Source: an uncultured Lachnospiraceae bacterium | Lineage (GTDB): Bacteria; Bacillota; Clostridia; Lachnospirales; Lachnospiraceae | Assembly: GCA_910586645.1 (NCBI GenBank) | Contig: CAJUIS010000006.1 | Span: forward strand, 34,961-98,960 | DNA: 64,000 nucleotides | Direction of reading: 5' to 3' | In this document: positions 17,071 through 26,965 of the stretch, piece by piece | Numbering within the stretch: the first letter of the stretch is position 1 | How the letters are laid out: the number at the start of each line of letters is the position of its first letter | Made by a program: the position numbers and the translations under genes | Notes under the pieces: generated by a model | Told to the model about the DNA's origin: nothing | The model's database searches: none | What the model saw: only the letters and a program-made list of their open reading frames with translations

Positions 17071-18121
17071 ATTGATTGACAGGCTGGAGCGGTGCGGACG
17101 ATTGGATAAGGAGGAATGGACGGCCCTGATTGGCGCCGCAAAAGATGCGGAATATCTGTTTGAAAAAGCGAGAGCCGCTGCGAGGCGGCATTACGGTACG
17201 GACGTCTATAAAAGAGGACTGATTGAATTTACAAATTTCTGCAAAAATAACTGCCTTTACTGCGGCATCCGCAGAGACGGCCGCGATACGACGCGTTACC
17301 GCCTCAGTGAAGAAGAAATTCTTGACTGCTGTAAACGGGGGTATGCGCTTGGCTTTCGGACTTTTGTGCTGCAGGGGGGCGAAGACCCTTATTATACGGA
17401 CGACAGGCTTGTAAAGCTGATTGCAGAAATGAAAGCGGCTTATCCGGACTGTGCGCTGACGCTTTCCATCGGGGAAAAGTCAAAAGAAAGCTATCAGAAG
17501 TTTTTTGACGCGGGGGCAGACCGTTACCTGCTCCGGCATGAGACGGCGAATCCGGATCATTACCGGAAACTGCACCCAAAAGAGATGAGCTTTGAAAACC
17601 GGAAAAAATGCCTTTTCTGGTTAAAAGAAATCGGATACCAGACGGGGTGCGGTTTTATGGTGGGCTCTCCCGGACAGACGGCGGAATGCCTGGCGGAAGA
17701 TATGCTTTTTATTACAGAGCTTCAGCCGGATATGGTCGGGATAGGGCCGTTTCTGCCGCATCATAACACCCCGTTTGCAAAAGAAGCAAAAGGAAGCGTT
17801 GCGCTGACGCTCTATATGATTGGACTGCTTAGGCTTTTAAAGCCGAATCTCCTTATTCCGGCGACGACTGCGCTTGGAACGGCGGATGCGAATGGAAGGG
17901 AAAAAGGCGTCCTGGCGGGGGCCAACGTAGTTATGCCGAATCTTTCGCCTGTCAGGGTACGGAGAAAATATGAGTTATACGACAATAAAATTTGCACCGG
18001 AGACGAAGCGGCGGAATGCTGTGCGGCGTTAGAGCGCAGCATGGAGCGGATCGGCTTTCATCTGGCAAAGGGTCGCGGAGATCCGGCAGAAGATCAGAGA
18101 AAAGAGGAAAATTATGTATAA
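17063..18121 (+). CDS. hydE: [FeFe]-hydrogenase H-cluster radical SAM maturase HydE
   Basis: 352 residues from the ATG at 17063, set by AGGAGG at 17051-17056; upstream in-frame ATGs lie inside the previous gene. The radical-SAM cluster ligands are Cys60, Cys64 and Cys67 (CKNNCLYCGIR), followed by the BATS-type TIM barrel with LQGGEDPYYTD, LLRHETANP and MVGSPGQT. HydE works with HydG and HydF to build the 2Fe subcluster of the H-cluster, including the dithiolate bridge. The hydrogenase structural gene is not in this window. Confidence 0.95.
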   Translation: MRELIDRLERCGRLDKEEWTALIGAAKDAEYLFEKARAAARRHYGTDVYKRGLIEFTNFCKNNCLYCGIRRDGRDTTRYRLSEEEILDCCKRGYALGFRTFVLQGGEDPYYTDDRLVKLIAEMKAAYPDCALTLSIGEKSKESYQKFFDAGADRYLLRHETANPDHYRKLHPKEMSFENRKKCLFWLKEIGYQTGCGFMVGSPGQTAECLAEDMLFITELQPDMVGIGPFLPHHNTPFAKEAKGSVALTLYMIGLLRLLKPNLLIPATTALGTADANGREKGVLAGANVVMPNLSPVRVRRKYELYDNKICTGDEAAECCAALERSMERIGFHLAKGRGDPAEDQRKEENYV

Positions 18122-19532
18122 CGTAATGTCATCCAGGGCGGAAGAGTTTATCAGCGACGAGGAGATTCTGGACTGCCTTTCCTACGCGCAGGAGAATAAA
18201 AACAATCGGGAATTGATAGAACAGATTTTAGAAAAAGCCTCTGAAATGAAAGGGATTTCACACAGGGAGGCGATTGTGCTGCTGGATTGTGAAATTGAGG
18301 ATTTAAACGAGCGGATTTACCGTCTGGCAGAGGCGGTTAAACAGGAGTTTTACGGCAACCGCATCGTTATGTTTGCGCCGCTGTATCTGTCCAATTATTG
18401 CGTCAACGGATGTAAATACTGCCCGTATCATTTAAAAAATAAGCATATTGCAAGGAAGAAGCTGACACAGGAAGAAATCCGGAGGGAAGTGACGGCTCTG
18501 CAGGATATGGGGCACAAACGGCTTGCATTGGAAGCGGGGGAAGATCCCGTTAATAATCCCATTGAATATATTCTGGAAAGCATCAGGACGATTTACAGCA
18601 TTAAGCATAAAAACGGCGCAATCCGCCGTGTCAATGTCAACATTGCGGCGACGACGGTGGAGAATTACAGGAAGCTGAAAGACGCCGGGATCGGGACATA
18701 TATTCTGTTTCAGGAAACTTATAATAAAAAATCATACGAAGAGCTGCATCCGACCGGGCCGAAGAGCGATTACGCCTATCATACGGAAGCGATGGATCGT
18801 GCGAGAGAAGCAGGGATAGACGATATGGGAATCGGCGTATTGTTCGGACTGAACAATTACCGTTATGATTTTACGGGAATTCTCATGCATGCCGAGCATA
18901 TGGAACGTTTTGGCGGAGTGGGCCCGCATACCATCAGCGTGCCCCGCGTCCGGAAAGCCGACGATATCGATCCGGATGTGTTTGACAATGGAATCAGCGA
19001 CGATACATTCGCCAAAATCGTAGCATGCCTTAGGATTGCCGTTCCCTACACCGGAATGATTGTGTCCACAAGAGAGTCGCAGAAAAGCAGGGAGCGTGTG
19101 CTTCATCTTGGAATATCGCAGATCAGCGGAGGCTCAAAGACCAGCGTGGGCGGTTATGCGGAAGAGGAAGCGCCGGAAGAAAATTCCGCGCAGTTTGACA
19201 TCAGCGATAACAGAAGCCTGGATGAAGTCGTGCGCTGGCTGATGGAGATGGGATATGTGCCGAGTTTCTGCACGGCCTGCTACCGGGAAGGCAGGACGGG
19301 CGACCGTTTTATGACGCTTTTGAAAAACAGGCAGATTATCAATTGCTGCCATCCGAACGCGCTGATGACTTTAAAGGAATATCTTGAGGATTATGCGCTT
19401 GGAAAGACAAAGGAAATCGGTGAAAAACTGATTGCGGAAGAGCTAAAGAAAATTCCGAATGAAACGGTGCAGAGGAAGGCCGCAGATTATATTGAAAACA
19501 TCCATTTGGGCAAACGGGATTTCCGGTTTTAA
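18114..19532 (+). CDS. hydG: [FeFe]-hydrogenase H-cluster radical SAM maturase HydG
   Basis: 472 residues, the usual length. The N-terminal radical-SAM motif has Cys96, Cys100 and Cys103 (NYCVNGCKYCPYH). The C-terminal auxiliary cluster segment is present (CTACYREGRTGDRFM, then INCCHPNALMT), which distinguishes HydG from ThiH. The enzyme cleaves tyrosine to give the CO and CN ligands of the H-cluster. The start overlaps the hydE stop by 8 bases with AGAGGA upstream, so the pair is translationally coupled. Confidence 0.96.
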   Translation: MYNVMSSRAEEFISDEEILDCLSYAQENKNNRELIEQILEKASEMKGISHREAIVLLDCEIEDLNERIYRLAEAVKQEFYGNRIVMFAPLYLSNYCVNGCKYCPYHLKNKHIARKKLTQEEIRREVTALQDMGHKRLALEAGEDPVNNPIEYILESIRTIYSIKHKNGAIRRVNVNIAATTVENYRKLKDAGIGTYILFQETYNKKSYEELHPTGPKSDYAYHTEAMDRAREAGIDDMGIGVLFGLNNYRYDFTGILMHAEHMERFGGVGPHTISVPRVRKADDIDPDVFDNGISDDTFAKIVACLRIAVPYTGMIVSTRESQKSRERVLHLGISQISGGSKTSVGGYAEEEAPEENSAQFDISDNRSLDEVVRWLMEMGYVPSFCTACYREGRTGDRFMTLLKNRQIINCCHPNALMTLKEYLEDYALGKTKEIGEKLIAEELKKIPNETVQRKAADYIENIHLGKRDFRF

Positions 19533-19562
19533 AAAATTTTTCGGGCAGCAGGGAGAATTGTC

Positions 19563-20804
19563 ATGGGTATGAATGAAACGCCATCTGCAAATCGTGTGCA
19601 TATAGGGATTTTTGGAAAAAGAAACGCCGGGAAATCCAGTATGATAAACGCCGTTACGGGGCAAAACCTGGCCATTGTTTCAGAGATCAAAGGAACAACG
19701 ACGGATCCCGTTAAAAAGGCGATGGAGCTTTTGCCGCTTGGCCCGGTTCTTATGATTGACACGCCTGGGCTGGACGACGGGGGGCCGCTTGGCAGGATGC
19801 GCGTCGAAAAGGCGTATCAGGCGTTAAACCAGACGGATATTGCCGTTCTTGTCGTGGACGGAGAGGACTTTTCCGGAAAAAAAGAGTTTGACGCCATAAT
19901 GCACCCCCTGACTGCCCGCTTTGCTGAAAAAAAGATTCCTTACATTATCGCCGTCAATAAATCGGAATCCCTGACGGAAGAAAAAAAAGCGCAGATACGG
20001 GAAGCTTTTTTGGAAGACGCGCCACTGTTGTTTGTCAGCGCAAAGACAGGGCGGAATATTCCGGAATTAAAGGAATGCATTGCAAAACTGGCCCCGGAGG
20101 AACATACGCAGTTAAAGCTTGTTAAGGATTTGCTTGCGCCTTTTGACGTTGCCGTGCTTGTGGTTCCGATAGATTCCTCCGCTCCCAAAGGAAGGCTGAT
20201 CCTGCCGCAGCAGCAGGTGATCCGGGACTGCCTGGAAGCGGGGGCCGTGCCTGTTGTGACAAAGGAGACGGGGCTTAAGGAGACGCTAAAGCTTCTCTCC
20301 GGAAAACCGAAACTTGTGATTACAGACAGCCAGGCATTTGAGCGTGTGGCGAAAGATACGCCGGAAGATGTTTTTCTGACGTCTTTTTCTATACTTTTTT
20401 CCAGATATAAGGGGAATTTAAAACAGCAGGTTTTGGGAGCGGAGGCGCTTTTGGAGCTGAAGGACGGGGATACCGTCTTGATTTCGGAAGGCTGTACGCA
20501 CCACAGGCAGTGCGAAGATATCGGAACGGTAAAACTGCCCCGGTGGATTTTGGAATTTACAGGGAAAAAGTTAGAGTTTGCATTTACAAGCGGCACACAG
20601 TTTCCGGAAGATTTATCAGAATACGCGCTGGTTGTGCATTGCGGGGGATGCATGTTAAATGAGAAGGAAATGAAGCGCCGTTTAAACTGCGCCAGGGCCG
20701 GGGGAGTCCCCATGACAAATTACGGGACAGCCATTGCCAAAATGCATGGGATCCTGGATCGCAGCCTTGAGATATTTCAGAGTGTTTTCAGGGAGGGGTT
20801 ATGA
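19563..20804 (+). CDS. hydF: [FeFe]-hydrogenase H-cluster maturation GTPase HydF
   Basis: 413 residues. The GTPase domain has a Walker A motif GKRNAGKS (18-25), switch GTTTDP, DTPGLDD, NKSE and VSAKTG. A dimerisation region follows, and the C-terminal cluster-binding domain has CTHH and HCGGC, the C-x-H...C-x-x-C ligand set of HydF. HydF is the scaffold that receives the 2Fe precursor and hands it to apo-hydrogenase. It lies 30 bases after hydG. The last gene of the set overlaps its stop by ATGA. Confidence 0.95.
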   Translation: MGMNETPSANRVHIGIFGKRNAGKSSMINAVTGQNLAIVSEIKGTTTDPVKKAMELLPLGPVLMIDTPGLDDGGPLGRMRVEKAYQALNQTDIAVLVVDGEDFSGKKEFDAIMHPLTARFAEKKIPYIIAVNKSESLTEEKKAQIREAFLEDAPLLFVSAKTGRNIPELKECIAKLAPEEHTQLKLVKDLLAPFDVAVLVVPIDSSAPKGRLILPQQQVIRDCLEAGAVPVVTKETGLKETLKLLSGKPKLVITDSQAFERVAKDTPEDVFLTSFSILFSRYKGNLKQQVLGAEALLELKDGDTVLISEGCTHHRQCEDIGTVKLPRWILEFTGKKLEFAFTSGTQFPEDLSEYALVVHCGGCMLNEKEMKRRLNCARAGGVPMTNYGTAIAKMHGILDRSLEIFQSVFREGL

Positions 20805-21598
20805 ACGTACAGGATAAACTGGAACGGATATTGAGAGAGATGCACATTTTGCTTTCAAGAGCGCCGTCTCCAAAAGGAAAAGGGGAGTATGTCCTGATTC
20901 AGAAAAAAGAGATGCAGCGTCATCTTGGCAACATCAGCCAGGCGGTTCGCGAAATGATGGACGAATATGAGGCGACGCAGCAGAGCAGGAACAGAAAAGA
21001 GCTGGAAGCGGAAAACCAGAGACTCGAAATTCTGAGAAATGCGAATCACCAGGCGCAGGATATTTATGCGGCTTCTGTCATCTATTCGGAGGATGCGCTG
21101 GGGAGGATTCAGGATATTATAAGCCAGTCAGAGCAGGAGACGAAAAAGATACTGAAGAATTTGAACCGGGAAATGGAAGAAGAGAAACGCAGGATCCGCA
21201 GCAATCAGACGGAACTGATTACTCAGCTTGAGGATATGAAGGACACAGCGAAATATATGCGTCTGATTGAAGACCGCAATCGTGAAATTGCGAAAGAAAA
21301 GGCCAAAAAGCAGGAGAAGGAGCGGCCAAAAGAAAGCCGGCGGAGAGAAGAGAGGGAAGCCGGGGAAAAGACGGCCAAAACAGAGGCTGAAATTATAAAA
21401 GAAACGGCAAAAGAGCCGGAAGAGAGAATTGTATATGAAAAGCCGGTGATTAAAATAAACAGCGAATATTTTAAAAGAGCGGGAATATCTGCAGACGAAG
21501 ATATAGAAGCGGAAGGGCTTAAGGAACCGGAAGCGGAAAAACAGGAAGACAGAAAAGAAAAAATGCGGGGATTTTTTTCTTTTGGGAAAAAACCTTAG
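20801..21598 (+). CDS. Coiled-coil protein of unknown function
   Basis: 265 residues, cytoplasmic, overlapping hydF by four bases (ATGA). Residues about 1-25 and 45-165 are strongly heptad-like coiled coil with a DivIVA-like flavour (IQKKEMQRHLGNISQAVREMM, then RIQDIISQSEQETKKILKNL). The rest is a Lys/Glu-rich linker and a short conserved-looking tail (IKINSEYFKRAGI). No catalytic motif. Tight coupling to hydF is either a job in maturation or simple read-through; a cell-division or scaffolding role of DivIVA type is equally possible. Confidence 0.75.
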   Translation: MNVQDKLERILREMHILLSRAPSPKGKGEYVLIQKKEMQRHLGNISQAVREMMDEYEATQQSRNRKELEAENQRLEILRNANHQAQDIYAASVIYSEDALGRIQDIISQSEQETKKILKNLNREMEEEKRRIRSNQTELITQLEDMKDTAKYMRLIEDRNREIAKEKAKKQEKERPKESRRREEREAGEKTAKTEAEIIKETAKEPEERIVYEKPVIKINSEYFKRAGISADEDIEAEGLKEPEAEKQEDRKEKMRGFFSFGKKP

Positions 21599-21625
21599 CG
21601 TTCGAATTGGAAAGGAGCGGGGAGT

Positions 21626-22318
21626 ATGAACCGAATACTCGTCTGTGACGATGACAGAGAGATTGTGGAAGCCATTGAAATATACCTGCAGCAGGAGGGA
21701 TATGATGTCATAAAAGCCGGGGACGGAGCGGAAGCCCTGGAGATTTTAAAAACACAGTCAGTGGATTTGCTGATTATAGACGTGATGATGCCAAAACTTG
21801 ACGGGATCCGGGCAACGCTTAAAATACGGGAAGACAGCAGTATACCGATTATTATGCTGTCTGCCAAATCAGAAGATTCGGACAAGATTCTGGGCTTAAA
21901 TATCGGCGCGGACGATTATCTGACAAAACCGTTTAATCCGCTGGAGCTTGTGGCAAGGGTGAAATCACAGATCAGGCGGTATACAAAACTCGGCAATGCC
22001 GCAGAGAACAGTCAGGCTGTTTATCAGACAGGAGGGCTTGTCATCAATGACGAGTTAAAGGAAGTGACGGTGGACGATGAACCGGTCAAGCTTACGCCGA
22101 TAGAGTATAATATCCTGCTGCTTTTGATGAAAAACCAGGGAAAAGTTTTTTCCATCAGCCAGATTTATGAAAGCATCTGGAACGCAGACGCCATAGGGGC
22201 GGATAATACGGTGGCCGTTCACATCAGGCATATCCGGGAAAAAATAGAGATTAATCCAAAAGAACCGCGTTATATTAAAGTAGTCTGGGGAATTGGGTAC
22301 AAGATAGATAAAGCATAG
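21626..22318 (+). CDS. OmpR-family response regulator
   Basis: 230 residues: a receiver with acidic pocket DDD (8-10), phosphoacceptor Asp52 (LLIIDVMMPKLDG), Ser/Lys switch residues (MLSAKSED, LTKPF), then an OmpR-type winged helix (LTPIEYNILLLLMKN, ADNTVAVHIRHIREKIE). It pairs with the kinase 10 bases downstream. Twenty-seven bases separate it from the coiled-coil gene, so it may be partly read from the hydrogenase-maturation operon. The likely targets include the surface-glycan genes that follow. Confidence 0.95.
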   Translation: MNRILVCDDDREIVEAIEIYLQQEGYDVIKAGDGAEALEILKTQSVDLLIIDVMMPKLDGIRATLKIREDSSIPIIMLSAKSEDSDKILGLNIGADDYLTKPFNPLELVARVKSQIRRYTKLGNAAENSQAVYQTGGLVINDELKEVTVDDEPVKLTPIEYNILLLLMKNQGKVFSISQIYESIWNADAIGADNTVAVHIRHIREKIEINPKEPRYIKVVWGIGYKIDKA

Positions 22319-22328
22319 AGGAAAGAGT

Positions 22329-24314
22329 ATGGCGAACAATAGATTTAACAATGGATACAAGACAGTTGTAGTTTTGCTGCAGATGGTATTTTTGATTATC
22401 GTCGTCGTAACTGTTTCTCTGATGCTCAATATATTCGGAAGGAGTAGGCTTAGTTTTCGTGACATCGGGAATAACTATTCCTTTTTTGATTCCAATTATT
22501 ATATAGAAGAGTTTTCGGAGGAATTAAAGAGCCTGACTGTGTATCTGCAGATGCAGAAGGGGATGCAGGAGAGAGAACTGAATGAACTTGAAAATGTAAA
22601 ATACAAACGGTACCGTTTGAAATACGACAGCGGCGAGAGCAATATTTACTATTGGTTTTCACAGAAAGGCAGAATCTATACGAATATGAAAGATGTGCCG
22701 GAGAAGAAAGACGCCATTCAGGCTGCGGAGCAATTGGGCAGTTATCTTTATTATGAAGACGCGTCCGTAAGCCTTTCCGGAAATCTGTCCTATCTGGATC
22801 GCATTGCGAATCTGGAAGTGATGCGCCTGTTTCAGGCAGGGCATGGAGGAGAGCTTGTCGTTGCGGTGGATACGGATTTGCCGAAAGCCGACGCAATTAT
22901 GGAAGCCGCTTCTATTTACGAAACATATTTTCCCTGGCTTGGAGTAGGTTTGTTTGCAGCGGTTCTTTCATTTATGTGGTTTATTTTGTGCATGATTTAT
23001 CTTACGCTTGCGACAGGGAGAAATGGGGAAGAAGACAGGATACGCCTGCACCGGATAGATTATATCCCGACTGAGCTGCACTTTCTGGCGATTTTTACAT
23101 TTGTGACGGGACTGATTGTATTCTGCGCAAGGCTGGGGGATAAGGATTGGGGCGTCTCCAGTTCGCTGATTTTGACGGGGACGCTGGTGTTTCTTTCCGA
23201 CGGGGCGCTGCTTGCGCTGTATTTAAGCCTTGTCCGTAAGTTAAAGGCGGAGATTTTTACAAGCTGCAGTTTAATGTCTTTTATGATACGTACATTAAAG
23301 GCGGGAATGCGCAGGCAGAATATTGCGAAAAGAGCAATGATTCAGTTCACGGTCTGCATGGGTTTGGAGCTGTTTTTTGTCTGGAAGGCGTTTGCAAAGC
23401 AAAGCCTCTGGGCGGCTGCGGGAGTTTTGATTTTATTTCTGTACCTGGCAGTCTATTTTTTGCAGCAGGCGATTCAGAGAAAAAAGATCCTGGAAGGCAT
23501 CCATGAAATCAGTCACGGACGGCTGGATTATCATTTTGAATCGGAGGAATTTTCAGGCGATTACAGAGATCTGGCGGAGGAAATTAACGGTATCGGGGAA
23601 GGGCTTATGAATGCCGTGGAAGAAAACGTGAAAAACGAGCGGCTGAAAACAGAGCTTGTGACAAATGTATCCCACGATATTAAAACGCCTCTGACTTCGA
23701 TTATTAATTATATCAGCCTGATTAAAATGGAAGGAAGCTGGAATGAAAACGTAGAAAATTATGTGGGCATTCTGGAGAAAAAGTCACAGCGGCTAAAACA
23801 GCTGACGGAAGATCTGGTGGAGGTTTCCAAAATTACCAGCGGGACAATTATGCTGGATATGCATCCGATTAATATGGTGGAGCTGATCTGCCAGACGGGC
23901 GGGGAATTTAATGAGATTTTTGAGGATGTGGGACTCACTGTCGTAACGAGGCTTCCAAACGAACCGGTGATGATTTTGGCGGACGGAAGCCGCCTCTGGC
24001 GTGTAGTGCAGAACCTGTACAACAATGTCGCAAAGTACGCGTTAAAAAATACGAGGGTATTCGTAGACTTAAAGGAAAATGAAGGACGGGCGGAATTTAC
24101 GATAAAGGACATTTCTGCGCAGAGCATTCACAAAACGGCGCAGGATTTAAGCGAGCGTTTCGTAAGAGGAGACGAATCCAGAGGGACGGAAGGGCATGGG
24201 CTTGGACTCTCGATAGCAAGGCATTTGACGAATCTTATGGGAGGGACGTTTGAAATTCAGGTGGACGGGGATTTGTTTATTGTAACGATTACCTTTTCAA
24301 AGATTGCGTTTTAA
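22329..24314 (+). CDS. Polytopic membrane histidine kinase
   Basis: 661 residues. One N-terminal membrane helix (about 12-33), an extracytoplasmic domain of about 160 residues, then five or six more membrane helices (about 200-380), a HAMP-like linker (ILEGIHEISHGRLDYHF), a DHp domain with His449 (VSHDIKTPLTSI) and a HATPase_c domain (N box LYNNVAKYALKN, GHGLGLSIARHL). The unusual block of membrane helices between sensor and kinase marks a clostridial family often near envelope genes. Partner of the OmpR-type regulator. The stimulus is unknown. Confidence 0.92.
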   Translation: MANNRFNNGYKTVVVLLQMVFLIIVVVTVSLMLNIFGRSRLSFRDIGNNYSFFDSNYYIEEFSEELKSLTVYLQMQKGMQERELNELENVKYKRYRLKYDSGESNIYYWFSQKGRIYTNMKDVPEKKDAIQAAEQLGSYLYYEDASVSLSGNLSYLDRIANLEVMRLFQAGHGGELVVAVDTDLPKADAIMEAASIYETYFPWLGVGLFAAVLSFMWFILCMIYLTLATGRNGEEDRIRLHRIDYIPTELHFLAIFTFVTGLIVFCARLGDKDWGVSSSLILTGTLVFLSDGALLALYLSLVRKLKAEIFTSCSLMSFMIRTLKAGMRRQNIAKRAMIQFTVCMGLELFFVWKAFAKQSLWAAAGVLILFLYLAVYFLQQAIQRKKILEGIHEISHGRLDYHFESEEFSGDYRDLAEEINGIGEGLMNAVEENVKNERLKTELVTNVSHDIKTPLTSIINYISLIKMEGSWNENVENYVGILEKKSQRLKQLTEDLVEVSKITSGTIMLDMHPINMVELICQTGGEFNEIFEDVGLTVVTRLPNEPVMILADGSRLWRVVQNLYNNVAKYALKNTRVFVDLKENEGRAEFTIKDISAQSIHKTAQDLSERFVRGDESRGTEGHGLGLSIARHLTNLMGGTFEIQVDGDLFIVTITFSKIAF

Positions 24315-24348
24315 ATTATAAATTGACAGAAGAATTAGGAGAGAAAAA

Positions 24349-25764
24349 ATGTATTTTAGTTCAATGACGTTTTTGTGGGCGTTTCTTCCTGTTACATTGC
24401 TTTGTTATATGGTTTTGGAGCGTTTTGGGAAAAATGCGGCGGGGAATATCGCGCTGCTTTTTGCAAGCCTTATTTTTTACGCCTGGGGGGAGCCGGTATA
24501 TATTTTGCTGCTGCTTGCTTCCGTTGCGTTAAATTATCTGTTTGGGCTGGTTTTGGGAATGAAAGGGCTGCGCCGCCGCAGGCTGGCGCTGGCTCTTGGA
24601 GTCGTTTTAAACATTGGGATTCTTGGTTTTTTCAAATATTTCAATTTCTTTGCTTCCTACGTCAATCAGGCGTTTGGCCGGGAAGCCGTGCCGCTCAGCC
24701 ATTTTGCGCTTCCGCTGGGGATTTCGTTTTATACGTTTCAGGCGATGTCCTATGTGATCGACGTATACCGCGGGGAAGTGGACGCGCAGAAAAATTTCTT
24801 TTCTCTGCTCTTATATATTTCGCTGTTCCCGCAGCTTGTGGCGGGGCCCATTGTGAAATACAAAGATGTGGAAGACCAGATACTGCGGCGCGTCAATACG
24901 TACGAAAAAAGGGCGTACGGTGTGAAACGCTTCATATACGGGCTCGGCAAAAAGGTACTGCTTTCCAATGTATTTGGAAAGTATGTGGACATGGCGCTGG
25001 GGTTTGAACCGGGGCAGCTTAGCACAGGTTTAATCTGGATGGTTATGATTATGTATACATTTCAAATTTATTATGACTTTTCCGGGTACTCTGATATGGC
25101 GATCGGCCTTGGCTCTATGTTTGGGTTTGAATTTAAGGAAAATTTCAATTACCCGTATATTTCAAAATCCATTCAGGAGTTCTGGAGAAGATGGCACATC
25201 TCCCTTTCTACCTGGTTTAAAGAGTACGTCTATATCCCTCTGGGCGGAAACCGGAAAGGGAAGGCCAGAACGTATCTCAATCTCTTTCTCGTATTTCTGC
25301 TGACGGGATTTTGGCATGGGGCGAGCTTGACATTTGTTTTCTGGGGGCTTTTTCACGGCTTTTTTATGATTGTCGAACGCCTGGGATTTGGAAAACTGTT
25401 AGAGAAAAATCCGGTAAAGTTTTTGAATCATATATATGCGTGGCTCGTAGTTGTCTGCGGATGGGTGTTTTTCCGGATGGACGGTATGAGGAAAGGAATC
25501 CGGTTTCTAAAGGCTATGTTTTTTTATCAGAAAGGGGAGTATAATCTGACGGCCTGTATCAATCTGGAAGTAATCGCTGTTCTGCTGGCTGGCTTTCTGC
25601 TGTGCGGCATATTGCAGTCAATGGTTCCAAAGCTTAGGGAGGCGCTTTATCACAGAGAAGAAACGTCGGTTCTGCAGACGGTGTTTTTGTTTGCCATATT
25701 TTTCCTGTGCGTGATTTCCCTGTCTGCAGATTCGTATAATCCCTTTATTTATTTTCGGTTTTAG
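24349..25764 (+). CDS. MBOAT-family O-acyltransferase (AlgI/DltB-like)
   Basis: 471 residues, about eleven membrane helices. Family motifs include FALPLGISFYTFQAMSYVID, FSGYSDMAIGLGSMFGFEF, FWRRWHISLSTWFKEYVYIPLGG and the catalytic-type His in LTGFWHGASLTF. Proteins of this type move acyl groups across the membrane for O-acetylation of cell-surface polysaccharides. The adjacent DHHW protein is the usual extracellular partner, favouring polysaccharide acetylation over teichoic-acid D-alanylation, since no dltA or dltC is here. RBS AGGAGAG. Confidence 0.94.
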   Translation: MYFSSMTFLWAFLPVTLLCYMVLERFGKNAAGNIALLFASLIFYAWGEPVYILLLLASVALNYLFGLVLGMKGLRRRRLALALGVVLNIGILGFFKYFNFFASYVNQAFGREAVPLSHFALPLGISFYTFQAMSYVIDVYRGEVDAQKNFFSLLLYISLFPQLVAGPIVKYKDVEDQILRRVNTYEKRAYGVKRFIYGLGKKVLLSNVFGKYVDMALGFEPGQLSTGLIWMVMIMYTFQIYYDFSGYSDMAIGLGSMFGFEFKENFNYPYISKSIQEFWRRWHISLSTWFKEYVYIPLGGNRKGKARTYLNLFLVFLLTGFWHGASLTFVFWGLFHGFFMIVERLGFGKLLEKNPVKFLNHIYAWLVVVCGWVFFRMDGMRKGIRFLKAMFFYQKGEYNLTACINLEVIAVLLAGFLLCGILQSMVPKLREALYHREETSVLQTVFLFAIFFLCVISLSADSYNPFIYFRF

Positions 25765-25775
25765 GAGGAGTTTTT

Positions 25776-26894
25776 ATGAAAAACAAAGTGATATTCTGCC
25801 TGTTTTGCCTGTGTCTGATGGTTCCTGCCGTTACGTTTCCGTTTGTGAAGGGATACATTGATTCCGAAAACCATGAAAACAGGGTATTTGCGGAAATGCC
25901 AAGGCTTTCCATACAAACGCTTGCGTCTTTTCCGAAACAGTTTGACGATTATTTTAACGATCATCTTCCATATAAAAACCAGCTTGTTATGACAAATACC
26001 ATGAAAAATGACCTTTTGGGCGTTGGGACGACGGCGATGGAATATATGACGGGCTCTATGGTAATCAGGGGGAAAGACAACTGGCTGTTTTATAATGCGG
26101 AAAAACAGCAGTCGTTTAACGATTATCTGTGCAACAACCTTTATGAAGAAGAGGAGCTTGCCGAAATTGCAAAAGGCTATGTAAAGCTGCAGGACAAGTT
26201 AAAAGAACAGGGGACGGAGCTTGTGGTGATTTTTGCGACGAATAAAGAGCAGGTCTATCCGGAATATATGCCGTCTTCGATTGTCCCTGTGGGTTCGTAC
26301 AGCAGGACAGACCAGCTTGTTGAGTATTTAAATGCGAATACGCCAGTTCCGGTTCTTTACACAAAAGAAGCTTTGCGAAAAGAAAAGGAAGGGCATCAGC
26401 TTTTTTACAAATATGACACGCACTGGAACAACGTGGGCGGGTTTGTGGGCGGACAGGTTCTGAACGAATATTTCCATGGAGAATACGTTTCCCTGGACGA
26501 GGTTTCCTGCAAGGCGAAAAAGACGAATGTAAGCGGCGATCTGGCGCGTATGCTGTCTATGGGAAACGTTTATAATGACGATACCGAATGGGCGGTCAAA
26601 GGATACAAAAAGGATGTAAAAGTGAAAAAAAGCAGGGACGGGAATGATTATGTGTTTTCTTCCAATGCAGAGGATAAAAGGAGCCTGCTTGTATATACGG
26701 ATTCATTTGGCTATGCAATGATGGGAATCGCAAAAGATTATGCAGACGTCCGGTTTTCCAGGAATACGGATAATTTTAAATATTACTGTGATACGATGCA
26801 GCCGGACATTGTCGTTCTTGAGATGGTGGAGCGCTGGAGAGAAGGGCAGGAAACCTGGTGCAGCGGATTGTATGATCTGCTTGATAAGCCTTAA
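25776..26894 (+). CDS. DHHW/AlgJ-like SGNH-fold protein, partner of the MBOAT acyltransferase
   Basis: 372 residues. An N-terminal uncleaved signal or signal anchor (IFCLFCLCLMVPAVTF) is followed by an extracytoplasmic domain with the AlgJ/AlgX hallmarks: YDTHWNNVGGF (DxHW catalytic dyad type) and VYTDSFGYAM (nucleophile Ser segment). These proteins transfer the acetyl group delivered by MBOAT onto a surface glycan. The gene starts 11 bases after the MBOAT stop with AGGAGG, clearly one operon. Confidence 0.92.
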   Translation: MKNKVIFCLFCLCLMVPAVTFPFVKGYIDSENHENRVFAEMPRLSIQTLASFPKQFDDYFNDHLPYKNQLVMTNTMKNDLLGVGTTAMEYMTGSMVIRGKDNWLFYNAEKQQSFNDYLCNNLYEEEELAEIAKGYVKLQDKLKEQGTELVVIFATNKEQVYPEYMPSSIVPVGSYSRTDQLVEYLNANTPVPVLYTKEALRKEKEGHQLFYKYDTHWNNVGGFVGGQVLNEYFHGEYVSLDEVSCKAKKTNVSGDLARMLSMGNVYNDDTEWAVKGYKKDVKVKKSRDGNDYVFSSNAEDKRSLLVYTDSFGYAMMGIAKDYADVRFSRNTDNFKYYCDTMQPDIVVLEMVERWREGQETWCSGLYDLLDKP

Positions 26895-26909
26895 AATCTT
26901 ATGTATAAT
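26881..26909 (+). promoter_or_regulatory. Sigma-A promoter of the GtrII-like gene
   Basis: TTGATA, 17 bases, TATAAT. It overlaps the last codons of the DHHW gene and lies about 56 bases before the ATG at 26966, so this gene can be expressed apart from the acetylation pair. Confidence 0.65.
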
Positions 26910-26965
26910 AAAACGAAGAACCGACAGAAAGAAGACGAAAGAAGCGTTAAAAAAAGGAGATTTCA

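Noticed and set aside
24375..25007. A 210-residue plus-strand frame inside the MBOAT gene
   Set aside because: Overlaps the MBOAT coding frame, which has strong family motifs; no RBS.
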